Source: Trichomonas vaginalis G3 (Eukaryota > Parabasalia > Trichomonadida > Trichomonadidae). From it: a DNA stretch of 64,000 nt. The first letter of the stretch is position 1; every line of letters starts with the position of its first letter. The notes beneath the pieces were generated by a model. That model had not been told where the DNA came from. It saw nothing but the letters and a program-made list of their open reading frames with translations, and made no database searches. The stretch covers positions 12,244,082 through 12,308,081 of the forward strand of contig NC_067207.1 of assembly GCF_026262505.1 (NCBI RefSeq), written 5' to 3'. Position numbers and translations under genes: made by a program. Below, in pieces: positions 32,183 through 40,995 of this stretch.

Positions 32183-32464
32183 AAAACTATATAAAGAAAA
32201 TTTCTGTCACTTTTAAAATATTCAATTTGAAAAAATTTATTGTATGCGATATTATCGTAAGAAGTCTCAATTTTGAGAATAAACGATGGGATAAGGATAT
32301 TTTACAACATCTCTTAGCCAATCATTCTTGAGTGGTTCTTTCAATTTTGCAATATTTTGAAAACACAACAGTTTGGATAACGGGTGTTTCAAATATTTTT
32401 TCCCTTTTGATATGATATATTATATTACCAGTTTTTTTTAAATAAATATTTCCCAGATCGAAAA
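32183..32464. other. Intergenic DNA left of the Mutator-like element
   Basis: AT-rich. It includes the left 9-bp target copy GATCGAAAA at 32456-32464. Confidence 0.5.
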
Positions 32465-32553
32465 GGCAAACCCAAATTTTAGCTAAAAGTGACAGGAAAA
32501 AAAAACGTTTAGTATTAAAAAAAAAGACCGATGAGAGCTTCGTTCGAAATATA

Positions 32554-32613
32554 GAGGGAACTGAGAATGCGCAACCATTCTCAGGGAATATTGAATGCTA
32601 TTCCCGTTCCCTC
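32554..32613. other. Perfect three-way-junction (T-shaped) palindrome
   Basis: Stem 1 is GAGGGAAC (32554-32561) with GTTCCCTC (32606-32613). Inside it lie stem 2, TGAGAATG (32562-32569) with CATTCTCA (32576-32583), and stem 3, GGGAAT (32584-32589) with ATTCCC (32600-32605). All 22 pairs are Watson-Crick and no base is left over at the junction. Confidence 0.9.
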
Positions 32614-32643
32614 TGTATGGAAAATTGAGGTTTTCAAAGGGAG

Positions 32644-33006
32644 TTAAAATAATATCAAATTTATACTAATTTACTTCAAAATACAAAAGTATTTGACAGC
32701 TAAAATTAGTTACTTTAGCAAGCCTATCAATACCCTTTTACGATTATTGTTACTTTTTCGAAATAAAAGTAAAAACAAATTTATACTAATTTACTTCAAA
32801 ATACAAAAGTATTTGACAGCTAAAATTAGTTACTTTAGCAAGCCTATCAATACCCTTTTACGATTATTGCTACTTTTTCGAAATAAAAGTAAAAACAAAT
32901 TTATACTAATTTACTTCAAAATACAAAAGTATTTGACAGCTAAAATTAGTTACTTTAGCAAGCCTATCAATACCCTTTTACGATTATTGCTACTTTTTCG
33001 AAATAA
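32644..33006. repeat. 120-bp tandem repeat, three copies
   Basis: Three nearly identical units contain AAATTTATACTAATTTACTTC and ACGATTATTG(T/C)TACTTTTTCG. The same unit makes up the large array at 43512-47098. Confidence 0.95.
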
Positions 33007-33314
33007 AATAAATTTATTATCAAAAACCTTTTTTTTCTTAGTAAAAATAAACAAAATTTTTTACCTTATGAACTTTTGATGGAAATATGCAAATTTAAAA
33101 TAATAAAGAAAGCCGCGAGCGAATCGAGCGGCTTAGGTCTAAGATTTTGATTCAAATCTTTGCTTATATTCCTTAAATTCTTTATGAAACTCGCAACAGT
33201 TCCATAAAAAATTTTAAATTCTAAACTGTCGAAATTACCGATCGGTAATCACACCCTTCAGGGGTGTGTCACTTTTTACAGGCGTGTCACTTTTAGCTAA
33301 AATTACCCCTACTC
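33006..33314. repeat. Structured tail of the Mutator-like element
   Basis: The tail is shared with 47095-47474. It holds a hairpin AAGCCGC/GCGGCTT (33110-33134), a perfect 16-bp palindrome ATTACCGATCGGTAAT (33234-33249), a hairpin CACACCC/GGGTGTG (33250-33268), and two direct copies of GTGTCACTTTT leading into the terminal inverted repeat. Confidence 0.85.
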
Positions 33315-33955
33315 GATCGAAAAATTATTTTATCTTCAATTTAATCATTGCTTACTATTGTTCTACAGAGGTAAATAATAATATCAAATATTTCAAATGA
33401 TAAACCATTTTGTAATTCATCGAATTTCGGATTATTGAAATTTGCTATGATCTTATATGTAAACTTATAGTGCTATTGCTTACATACAAGGCCCAATGAA
33501 TGAATAAGTGAACAAATGTATTGCCTTATTGATAAGCAAGAATATTAAACTCACAAGAAACATTAACCCATGCATTTTAAGTACCTCAAAAACCTAAGTT
33601 CCGCAATGATATTGAAACAAATCAAATATGATTTACTTTCAATGTATTCTGATTTGCGTGAATTTTGCGTTTTCATTTGAGTAGTTAATAATTCGCTTCT
33701 ATCAGAAAAGGGCAGTTGACCATTTGTTAATGAAGGATATCAAATGAAGTTGTTATTGATACTGAAAATTGAGGTTGTCGATACTGAAAAATACATGAAT
33801 TACAAACCATAACAGACGATATTTAATCGATGAAAACTACAAAATATTTAATTTTAAATTTTAATTTTAAACAAAACAAATACTTAATATATATGAATTG
33901 ACATTGTGATACGTTGTTATATAAATCTTAAGCAACATACTACAACCTTCCTATA
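33315..33955. other. Intergenic region
   Basis: It begins with the right target copy GATCGAAAA. The rest is AT-rich without supportable features. Confidence 0.5.
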
Positions 33956-34945
33956 CTATTTAACACCTATGAGACGCAGAAATGGATATGGCTTTTCATT
34001 TTGGATTAGTTCCTGATTAGTCATTCCAGTAAATGGAGATATTGGAAGCGCATACATGCAACAATTCTGATCTCTTCCAAAAACGTCAAGAAGATTTTCT
34101 TTTTTGCTTTCATTTCCAAAATATTCCTTATCAATACCATGCTCTATTTCAAATTTAGTTAGATTGTTCGATGTAAGACCAATTGACCTTGAAAATTGAG
34201 CAAGTGGTATTAACGTAATGAAAAGTTCAACCGGAATAGATATAACAATAATGGTAAAATTGGAAGTAGTCAGTTCGTTCCTCCGAATTATCAAAGTAAC
34301 AAAATGTGAAATCACTAAGAAAAAGCAAAAAATCGTTGCATACAATGTTGTCAGCAAAAGCAATTTTTCGTTTCTTTTACCTATGTAAACACCAGCCCAT
34401 TTACAATAGAAATCGGGGCGAATTACATACCTGCCGACGTTAGGGAAGTAATAAGCTCTATTTGGTCGTGGATTTGATTTGAGCCATACAAGTTGTGCAG
34501 GAAAAGTTGTTATACCTTCAAAATTGTCTTCGGTGCTTAATCCTTCTAATAAATGCTCTGATGCATGATGCCAGTAAAATGGCAGATATCCAGGACCTAC
34601 AGATATCATTTGGAAGTAAGATACTAAAAACATAATGTATACTATTAACAATATTGGTGTGAAAATGTAGCCAAAATATGATGTGTAAAGTAACGTATAT
34701 ACAAAATGAATAACCATGTTCCAGAGCGATAATATTACAATGATATAAGGTGAGGGACCACAATACCAACTTCCACAATAGTATTTTTCTGAATCTTTGA
34801 AATCTAGAGCAGTGCAACAGCATCCGAATTTACGGTATGATGATTTTCCGGGGAATTTGCCAGTAGTCGAGTCATAGTCATCATAAGTATAATCACTCTC
34901 GTCATAAACTGTCTTCTCAAGATCGTTTCCTGAAGCTGAAGACAT
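33956..34945 (-). CDS. DHHC-type palmitoyltransferase homologue lacking zinc ligands
   Basis: The 329-residue protein has the DHHC-family layout: two membrane helices (~66-112), a cytosolic core, two more helices (~195-250), and a cytosolic end. Family marks are VGPGYLP (residues 116-122, for DPG) after helix 2, the R-P-D-x-x-C core, GLTSNN (for the TTxE region) after helix 4, and NLLDVFGRD near the end. The core reads RAYYFPNVGRYVIRPDFYCKWAG in pieces: the DHHC tetrad is DFYC (178-181), and the Cys and His zinc ligands of the CRD are replaced. The Cys that carries the acyl group in active enzymes is kept. A Cys cluster GCCCTAL (41-47) near the N-terminus could be an acylation site. It is a pseudo-enzyme or divergent enzyme; the frame is intact. 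Confidence 0.75.
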   Translation of the reverse strand: MSSASGNDLEKTVYDESDYTYDDYDSTTGKFPGKSSYRKFGCCCTALDFKDSEKYYCGSWYCGPSPYIIVILSLWNMVIHFVYTLLYTSYFGYIFTPILLIVYIMFLVSYFQMISVGPGYLPFYWHHASEHLLEGLSTEDNFEGITTFPAQLVWLKSNPRPNRAYYFPNVGRYVIRPDFYCKWAGVYIGKRNEKLLLLTTLYATIFCFFLVISHFVTLIIRRNELTTSNFTIIVISIPVELFITLIPLAQFSRSIGLTSNNLTKFEIEHGIDKEYFGNESKKENLLDVFGRDQNCCMYALPISPFTGMTNQELIQNEKPYPFLRLIGVK

Positions 34946-35164
34946 ACAAGTTTTATTCTTCCTTACGCCAGATTTTTGAAAGAAATTTTGGAAAAATATT
35001 GAATCCTATATTATTAGAAGATGCAAAATTTTGAAAATAATTCATATCGAAATTTGAATACTCATTCAAAATTATTTGATTAATTGAAAAAAATTAATTA
35101 AATCATTTATCTCAGATAATTTTAAATAAAAATTTTCAGTGCGAAATTTGTCAAATTTGAAATC

Positions 35165-35180
35165 AAGCCAATGAAAAAAG
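35165..35180. repeat. Left target copy of the rve element
   Basis: AAGCCAATGAAAAAAG here matches AAGCCAATGTAAAAAG at 38587-38602 with one mismatch, directly outside the inverted repeats. The outermost A may belong to the element, leaving 15 bp. Confidence 0.75.
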
Positions 35181-35740
35181 TGTTATAGACCGAAAATAGA
35201 TTTTTTTCGGTTTTCTCTTCAAATAATTGAAAGAATGATACTATTATAGGTTTATTATATTATATAGCATATAATCATGCTATAGCCGAAAATTATAAGT
35301 TTTGAGAAGATTGAATATAACACAAATAAATTTGAATGTAAGTTAAATTGCTTGTTTTTTAATAGCTATTTAATGAGAAATCCAATATTGCAAAATTCAA
35401 ATTGAATGATTGAAAGAACAGAAAAAGTCATTCTTTTCAATTTCGAATATGTTTCATTGTATTTATAATTATATGGCAAATACGATATTTAAACTTGATT
35501 TTTGAAGGAAAATTCACAAAATTGAATAAATTCAAATAATTTTTATTCAAAAATAAACTAGTTATTTGAGTTTAATACTAATTATCTATTCAAACTACAA
35601 AGTTTGTAATTTAAAATATTTTGTGAGATCAGATTGAATTAATTCAAGGTTCTTTTCAATTAATATTAATGACCATATTACGCATTTTCGAACATTCTAA
35701 ACCAAATATATAAAAATGGGAGACGAATGTTAAATTTGCT

Positions 35741-36010
35741 AGACATGGGGGAGTTGTCTGCAAAGTTTTAGCTCTTATCTCTAACAAAAATTAATTTTTA
35801 AAAAAAAGACCGAATACGTTTCACAGCGAGAAAAAAATAAAAGGCAAGATAGAATTTTCTAGACATAAAGAAGTTGTTTACCGAGTTTTAGCTCTTATCT
35901 CTAACAAAAATTAATTTTTAAAAAAAAGACCGAATACGTTTCACAGCGAGAAAAAATAAAAGGCAAGATAGAATTTTCTAGACATAAAGAAGTTGTCTAC
36001 CAAGTGTCAG
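35741..36010. repeat. Subterminal ~121-bp tandem repeat, left arm
   Basis: About 2.5 units, each containing GACCGAATACGTTTCACAGC and GTTTTAGCTCTTATCTC. It is in inverse orientation to the right-arm array. Confidence 0.9.
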
Positions 36011-36414
36011 CTGTTACTTCTTCTCAATACTGATATAAAATAAAAATCTTTATTATTTATTTAACCTTTATTGTTTCATTAAACTTCATTTATTTTATAT
36101 TATAGTTTTATTCTTTTAGCTACTTGTAAAATAATCTAATTTTATATCATCATTTTACCGGATTATTCTTCAGTACATCGATTGTGTATCTAAAATAATA
36201 TCATTATCCTTATTCTGTTTTTTCCAAAATTCTTTTAAATATCTTTTTTGGTTAGATTACTTTACACTTTTTACTTTTATTTTTTAATTTCAAAAAAAAT
36301 TTGGTGATTGTTCTATTCTGTTACAATGTGCATTATCATATTCTAATGAATTATTCATTACATACATTTAAAAAAACTTGTTTAAAAATGAAATTAAAAA
36401 AATTATGTTTATTA

Positions 36415-37389
36415 TTACGCTGTGAATGTGTCAACAGCGGTCATGCCTGTATCTGTATCCCATATTTGCCACAACCTTTCTGTATCTGCATTTGTGTATT
36501 TCGGTTTCAGCTGATACATTTGATTTGGCGTGTAATTTGTTCCAGTTAATGGATTAATTGGGAGATCTTCATGCGGTGTGTTATTATTGTACTCCCAAAT
36601 AAAGGCAGGAATAGCCTGAATGCTTTGGCAGCGCTCCAATGTCGACCAGAATCTCTCAATCTTCCCATTTTGGTAGGGAGAATGAGAGTCTGTATGCCGC
36701 CATTGGACGCGCCAAAGATCAAGTAGATCTTGAAAGGCGCCCCTATTTTCTGAACCGTTGTCGGTCCAGAAACAATAAGGGACGCCAAATTCAATGAAGG
36801 CGGAAGCCGCAACGTTCGCTGTCGTCGCTGCCAGCATATCTGGTATTTGTATACACGCTAGGACTTTGCGGCTAAAATCGTCGATTATGCCATAAATATA
36901 CTGGCCACGAACACCCCTAAAATAATGAACATCTGCGTGCCAGATAAGATTGGGTGAAAGCGCCCAATATCTTACTGCTGTTTCTGGCCCGGCATGCTCT
37001 AATCGCGTCTTGGTGAAATGATTTTCTTTGAAGTATCTGCGTACTTCTCTATAAGATACATCAATTTGTTGTAATTTCAAACGTTTCCATTGTTTTGTTT
37101 GACCACAGGGAAGGGCCCAGTGGTCATGTATCACAGCAAGAGCTTTGATTTGGTCGTAGGGATTGACCCTACGACCTTTCTTGCCTTTAGGCAATGGGAT
37201 ATTCTGTAAGCTAAATTGATTTTGTAAAAAAGATTTTGAAACATCTAAATATTTGAAATCATTTGATTGAAGGGTTGGGGCGATGGGAACATGGGTGCAA
37301 GCTTCTTCCCATGTCATTTTACCTTCTTCAATCTGATTGGAAATACCAATTAGGTAAATTCGATCGACATACCCTTTGTAAGGATTCAT
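36415..37389 (-). CDS. Transposase/integrase with rve (DDE) core
   Basis: I start the gene at the ATG at 37389 (MNPYKGYVDRIYLIG), since the open frame further upstream begins with TTG. The 324-residue protein has an N-terminal HTH-like region (residues ~1-130), then an RNase-H-fold rve domain. Its catalytic residues are visible: Asp in IWHADVHYF, Asp in WTDNGSENRG and Glu in GKIERFWS, with 34 residues between the last two. HSPYQNGKIER is the classic rve signature. It would cut and join the long inverted repeats that flank it. The frame is intact, and codons are less AT-biased than the flanks, which suggests recent activity or recent arrival. Confidence 0.85.
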   Translation of the reverse strand: MNPYKGYVDRIYLIGISNQIEEGKMTWEEACTHVPIAPTLQSNDFKYLDVSKSFLQNQFSLQNIPLPKGKKGRRVNPYDQIKALAVIHDHWALPCGQTKQWKRLKLQQIDVSYREVRRYFKENHFTKTRLEHAGPETAVRYWALSPNLIWHADVHYFRGVRGQYIYGIIDDFSRKVLACIQIPDMLAATTANVAASAFIEFGVPYCFWTDNGSENRGAFQDLLDLWRVQWRHTDSHSPYQNGKIERFWSTLERCQSIQAIPAFIWEYNNNTPHEDLPINPLTGTNYTPNQMYQLKPKYTNADTERLWQIWDTDTGMTAVDTFTA

Positions 37390-37566
37390 TCTAATGAAGT
37401 ACGTTAACAATCAAAATATTCTATAAGTGTCTAGTATGGAATTCAAAAGAATAAAGAAAATGGTAACGTAAATAAACGTATTATGAAATAATTTATAATT
37501 AAAATGAAAAAAAGAAAAAATAATAAGTAAAGTGACTGGAAATGAAAATGAAAATCAGTGTACAGT

Positions 37567-38040
37567 TTTATTTTTTTCTCGCTGTGAAACGTATTCGGTC
37601 TTTTTTTTAAAAATTAATTTTTTGTTAGAGATAAGAGCTAAAACTCGGTAAACAACTTCTTTATGTCTAGAAAATTCTATCTTGCCTTTTATTTTTTTCT
37701 CGCTGTGAAACGTATTCGGTCTTTTTTTAAAAAATTAATTTTTTGTTAGAGATAAGAGCTAAAACTCGGTAAACAACTTCTTTATGTCTAGAAAATTCTA
37801 TCTTGCCTTTTATTTTTTTCTCGCTGTGAAACGTATTCGGTCTTTTTTTTAAAAATTAATTTTTTGTTAGAGATAAGAGCTAAAACTCGGTAAACAACTT
37901 CTTTATGTCTAGAAAATTCTATCTTGCCTTTTATTTTTTTCTCGCTGTGAAACGTATTCGGTCTTTTTTTTAAAAATTAATTTTTTGTTAGAGATAAGAG
38001 CTAAAACTTTGCAGACAACTCCCCCATGTCTAGCAAATTT
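37567..38040. repeat. Subterminal ~121-bp tandem repeat, right arm
   Basis: Four nearly identical units, each with TCGCTGTGAAACGTATTCGG and GAGATAAGAGCTAAAAC. The left arm holds fewer copies in inverse orientation. Confidence 0.92.
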
Positions 38041-38586
38041 AACATTCGTCTCCCATTTTTATATATTTGGTTTAGAATGTTCGAAAATGCGTAATATGGT
38101 CATTAATATTAATTGAAAAGAACCTTGAATTAATTCAATCTGATCTCACAAATATTTTAAATTACAAACTTTGTAGTTTGAATAGATAATTAGTATTAAA
38201 CTCAAATAACTAGTTTATTTTGAATAAAAATTATTGAATTTATTCAATTTTGTGAATTTTCCTTCAAAAATCAAGTTTAAATATCGTATTTGCCATATAA
38301 TTATAAATACAATGAAACATATTCGAAATTGAAAAGAATGACTTTTTCTGTTCTTTCAATCATTCAATTTGAATTTTGCAATATTGGATTTCTCATTAAA
38401 TAGCTATTAAAAAACAAGCAATTTAACTTACATTCAAATTTATTTGTGTTATATTCAATCTTCTCAAAACTTATAATTTTCGGCTATAGCATGATTATAT
38501 GCTATATAATATAATAAACCTATAATAGTATCATTCTTTCAATTATTTGAAGAGAAAACCGAAAAAATCTATTTTCAGTCTATAAC

Positions 38587-38602
38587 AAGCCAATGTAAAA
38601 AG
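38587..38602. repeat. Right target copy of the rve element
   Basis: AAGCCAATGTAAAAAG, one mismatch from 35165-35180. It lies about 100 bases upstream of the Rab start codon. Confidence 0.75.
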
Positions 38603-38701
38603 ATTCTCCAGCTTTTTTAAAACATTATCATATTCCCTTTTCCCAACAAAAATCTCTGCGGAGATAAATGATGATGAAATTGAAACATTGAAATTCAAAA
38701 A

Positions 38702-39286
38702 ATGAGTGAAATCAACCAGATAAAGTGCGTTTTTCTTGGAGATAGTGGAGTAGGAAAGACATGCATGCTGCACAGATACATAAATGGAACATTTATTACA
38801 CCTACTTCTCCAACAATTGGCGGTTCTTATTTATCAAAAGTTATTACATACGAAGGACATAAAATTGATTTAATGCTTTGGGATACAGCAGGTCAAGAGA
38901 TGTATCGTGGCCTAGCTCCAATGTATTATCGCAATGCCAAAATTGCATTTATTGTTTATGATGTTTCTTCTGCAAAGTCCTTTGAGTCGGTTATGTACTG
39001 GGTTGAAGAATTAAGACAAAATACAGGAAATGATATGATTATTGCAATTGTTGGAAACAAATGCGATCTCGATTCTAAAAGAGTAGTTGATTTTGAAAAA
39101 GCCGAAAACTTTGCAAAGAGCGTTAACGGTGTTTACATAGAAACAAGTGCCAAATCTGGTTACGGAATTGATCAATTATTCGAAACTGGAGTAAGACTCG
39201 TAATGACAAGCGCGTCCAAGGTTATCAAGCCGAGTGTGGAATTAGAAAATAAACAAGAAAAGAAGGAAGAATCCGCTTGCTGCTAA
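38702..39286 (+). CDS. Rab GTPase (Rab5-like), 194 aa
   Basis: All G motifs are present: GDSGVGKT (P-loop, residues 14-21), a PTIGGSY switch I with the Mg-binding Thr, WDTAGQEMYRGLAPMYYR (switch II), GNKCDLD and ETSAKSG. The C-terminal variable tail ends ESACC for double geranylgeranylation. Rab GTPases recruit effectors to membranes in vesicle traffic. The IGGSY switch and AGQE..R.LAPMYYRNA stretch lean to the Rab5/22 group, but I do not assign a subtype firmly. The length is normal. The rve element has inserted about 115 bases before the ATG, so its end may now form part of the promoter. Confidence 0.93.
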   Translation: MSEINQIKCVFLGDSGVGKTCMLHRYINGTFITPTSPTIGGSYLSKVITYEGHKIDLMLWDTAGQEMYRGLAPMYYRNAKIAFIVYDVSSAKSFESVMYWVEELRQNTGNDMIIAIVGNKCDLDSKRVVDFEKAENFAKSVNGVYIETSAKSGYGIDQLFETGVRLVMTSASKVIKPSVELENKQEKKEESACC

Positions 39287-39628
39287 TTTTCAATGTTTGT
39301 TTGCATCGGCTGGCCTTTGCTACAAGAACCAGATCCACTGTAAATAATAGGTTAATTTATTTATAGTTTTTTTAACCTTTATTGTTAAAAATAATTTTTT
39401 TTATATAATTTTTTTTTTCAGATTCATTTCGAACATATGTGCTTCTCTTTTGATTATAGCTGAGTATATATTTTTAGGTCAATCAGTTTGATTGAATGAA
39501 CTTCGAATTCAATTTGAAGAAATAGAGAAATAAGAAGGTTTATTATAAAGAAAAATTATATAATTCAGCTAATTGAATAGAACTTTTACGATATATTAAA
39601 GAAATAAGATTGATAAAAGGAAAAAAAT
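39287..39628. other. Convergent 3' region between two Rab genes
   Basis: AT-rich, with T-runs. No gene is seen. Confidence 0.5.
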
Positions 39629-40240
39629 TTAGCAACATCCAGTTTTCTTTTCATTTGTGTCAACTTTATCGGGTGTGTTGACTTTAGATCTACTAACAAC
39701 TTTCATGCCATCATCACCATTGTACATTTTCATAAGCTCGTCAACAAGAGTAGTGAAAAGCTGTTTAATACCGGCTCCGCTACGAGCAGATGTTTCAGCG
39801 TATATGCAATTGTTCTTGTGAGCCCACTCTTCAGCTTCGTCTTTTTCAACAGCACGTTCTGGTAAATCGATCTTATTTCCTACTAAAACAACAATTGTAT
39901 TTTCTCCAGCAACATTACGGAATTCAGAAACCCATTCGTTTACATCTTCGAAGCTTTTCCTGTTAGTAATATCAAAAACAACGATAGCAGCTAAAGATGA
40001 TCTGTAATAAATAGGTCCTAAGCTTCTGTATTGCTCCTGACCAGCTGTATCCCAAATCTGGATTTCGAGATCATGACCATCTCTATGATCTGTGAAAGAT
40101 TCGTACAACGTTCCAATTGTATTTGGTTCAGCTGGATCAAACTTATCTTGTAAGAACCTATTTACAATGCATGTTTTTCCTACACTGGAATCGCCAATGG
40201 TGACAGACCTGAATGTAATCTTTTCCTCTTCAATCAGCAT
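39629..40240 (-). CDS. Rab GTPase, second, 203 aa
   Basis: A complete small GTPase: GDSSVGKT P-loop, NTIGTLYESF switch I, WDTAGQEQYRSLGPIYYRSS switch II, GNKIDLPE and ETSARSG. The tail ends KKTGCC, a double-prenylation signal. The sequence is clearly distinct from the convergent Rab at 38702 (different switch I and tail), so the two are not a recent tandem duplicate. The subtype is not assigned. The ATG at 40240 is followed by a short acidic N-terminus (MLIEEEKITFRSV), normal for Rabs. Confidence 0.93.
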   Translation of the reverse strand: MLIEEEKITFRSVTIGDSSVGKTCIVNRFLQDKFDPAEPNTIGTLYESFTDHRDGHDLEIQIWDTAGQEQYRSLGPIYYRSSLAAIVVFDITNRKSFEDVNEWVSEFRNVAGENTIVVLVGNKIDLPERAVEKDEAEEWAHKNNCIYAETSARSGAGIKQLFTTLVDELMKMYNGDDGMKVVSRSKVNTPDKVDTNEKKTGCC

Positions 40241-40995
40241 TCTATCTCAATAAGATCGATATTTTTTGTAAATCATTCAACTTTCAAACAACTAGAAAAT
40301 CTAATTTGATGACAGAATGAGTACATATAACAAACACATAATTAAATTATTTTTGAAATAACTTAGAACGCAATCCGAATTTCAGATTTGAATTTTTTCT
40401 TCATAAATGATCCATTTGAATATTCGAATCTAATTAAAATGCGAATGGATTAATATAAGTCTTGTAAATGGCCTTTTAACACTACTATTAACCCAAATTT
40501 AATCCAGATTTATCCACAAAATAATGATATGTCCAATTAACATATCAAAAGCTTGTTATATTATTTCATATACACATCATCATACTTGTGTGAAGCCTAG
40601 AAATCATATTCTTTCGGATAAAAACTTAGATAATTTTTTTGTGAAGTTTACTTCGAACTCCATCCATCATATTATTAATATGAATCCCATATTAGATACA
40701 TAACGAAAATGAAATTTTCATAACAAAGATGCTTGAATATTATAACAATTTTTTCTTAAATTTTATTTCCGTAATAATCAGACTTTAACTCGTTGAAAAC
40801 GCATATACAACTTATAGAAAATAAAATCATACTATAAATTTTTAAAAATAAAGGCAAAAGATTTCCAAATTCCTTCAAATAATGCAGATTGGAAAATTTG
40901 CTTTGAATTTAGATTACTCATAAAGATTATGAGCAAATATCTAAATATCAGTCCATCATTTCTGGAAAATTTTATTTTTGAATAAAAAGTGACAA
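40241..40995. other. Divergent intergenic region
   Basis: 755 bases of AT-rich DNA between the Rab and deubiquitinase genes. A TCATT Inr for the latter lies at 40956-40960. No other feature is seen. Confidence 0.5.
40956..40960 (+). promoter_or_regulatory. Candidate Inr for the deubiquitinase gene
   Basis: TCATT lies 40 bases before the ATG at 40996. Confidence 0.4.

Larger units (their letters stand above)
32465..33314. mobile_element. Mutator-like non-autonomous element carrying a 120-bp repeat
   Basis: A 9-bp duplication GATCGAAAA flanks the element (32456-32464 and 33315-33323). Near both ends is a perfect 20-bp inverted repeat (32475-32494 and 33285-33304), with weaker pairing out to the borders. 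A 9-bp target copy with long termini is typical of the Mutator superfamily, which is known in Trichomonas; the family call is inferred. In order the element holds the left terminus, a three-way-junction palindrome (32554-32613), three 120-bp tandem units (about 32644-33006), and a tail with three hairpins. The same right end, out to ACCCCTACTC, recurs at 47465-47474, which confirms the right border. Confidence 0.75.
35181..38587. mobile_element. DNA transposon with long inverted repeats and rve-type transposase
   Basis: The 3.4-kb element starts TGTTATAGAC and ends with the reverse complement GTCTATAACA. The inverted repeats are very long (about 35181-36010 and 37567-38587) and nearly identical, with ~121-bp tandem repeats at their inner sides: about 2.5 copies left and 4 right. 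Between them lies one intact transposase gene. It is flanked by a 15-bp direct repeat with one mismatch. No capsid, polymerase or envelope gene is present, so this is a plain DNA transposon; its superfamily is unclear (rve catalysis as in Ginger or IS481-like elements, but with a much longer target copy). It sits in the shared upstream region of the DHHC-like and Rab genes and looks young and whole. Confidence 0.8.

Noticed and set aside
35181-38587. LTR retroelement or Polinton
   Set aside because: The long repeats are inverted, not direct, and there is no reverse transcriptase, capsid or polymerase gene; only one rve transposase is present.
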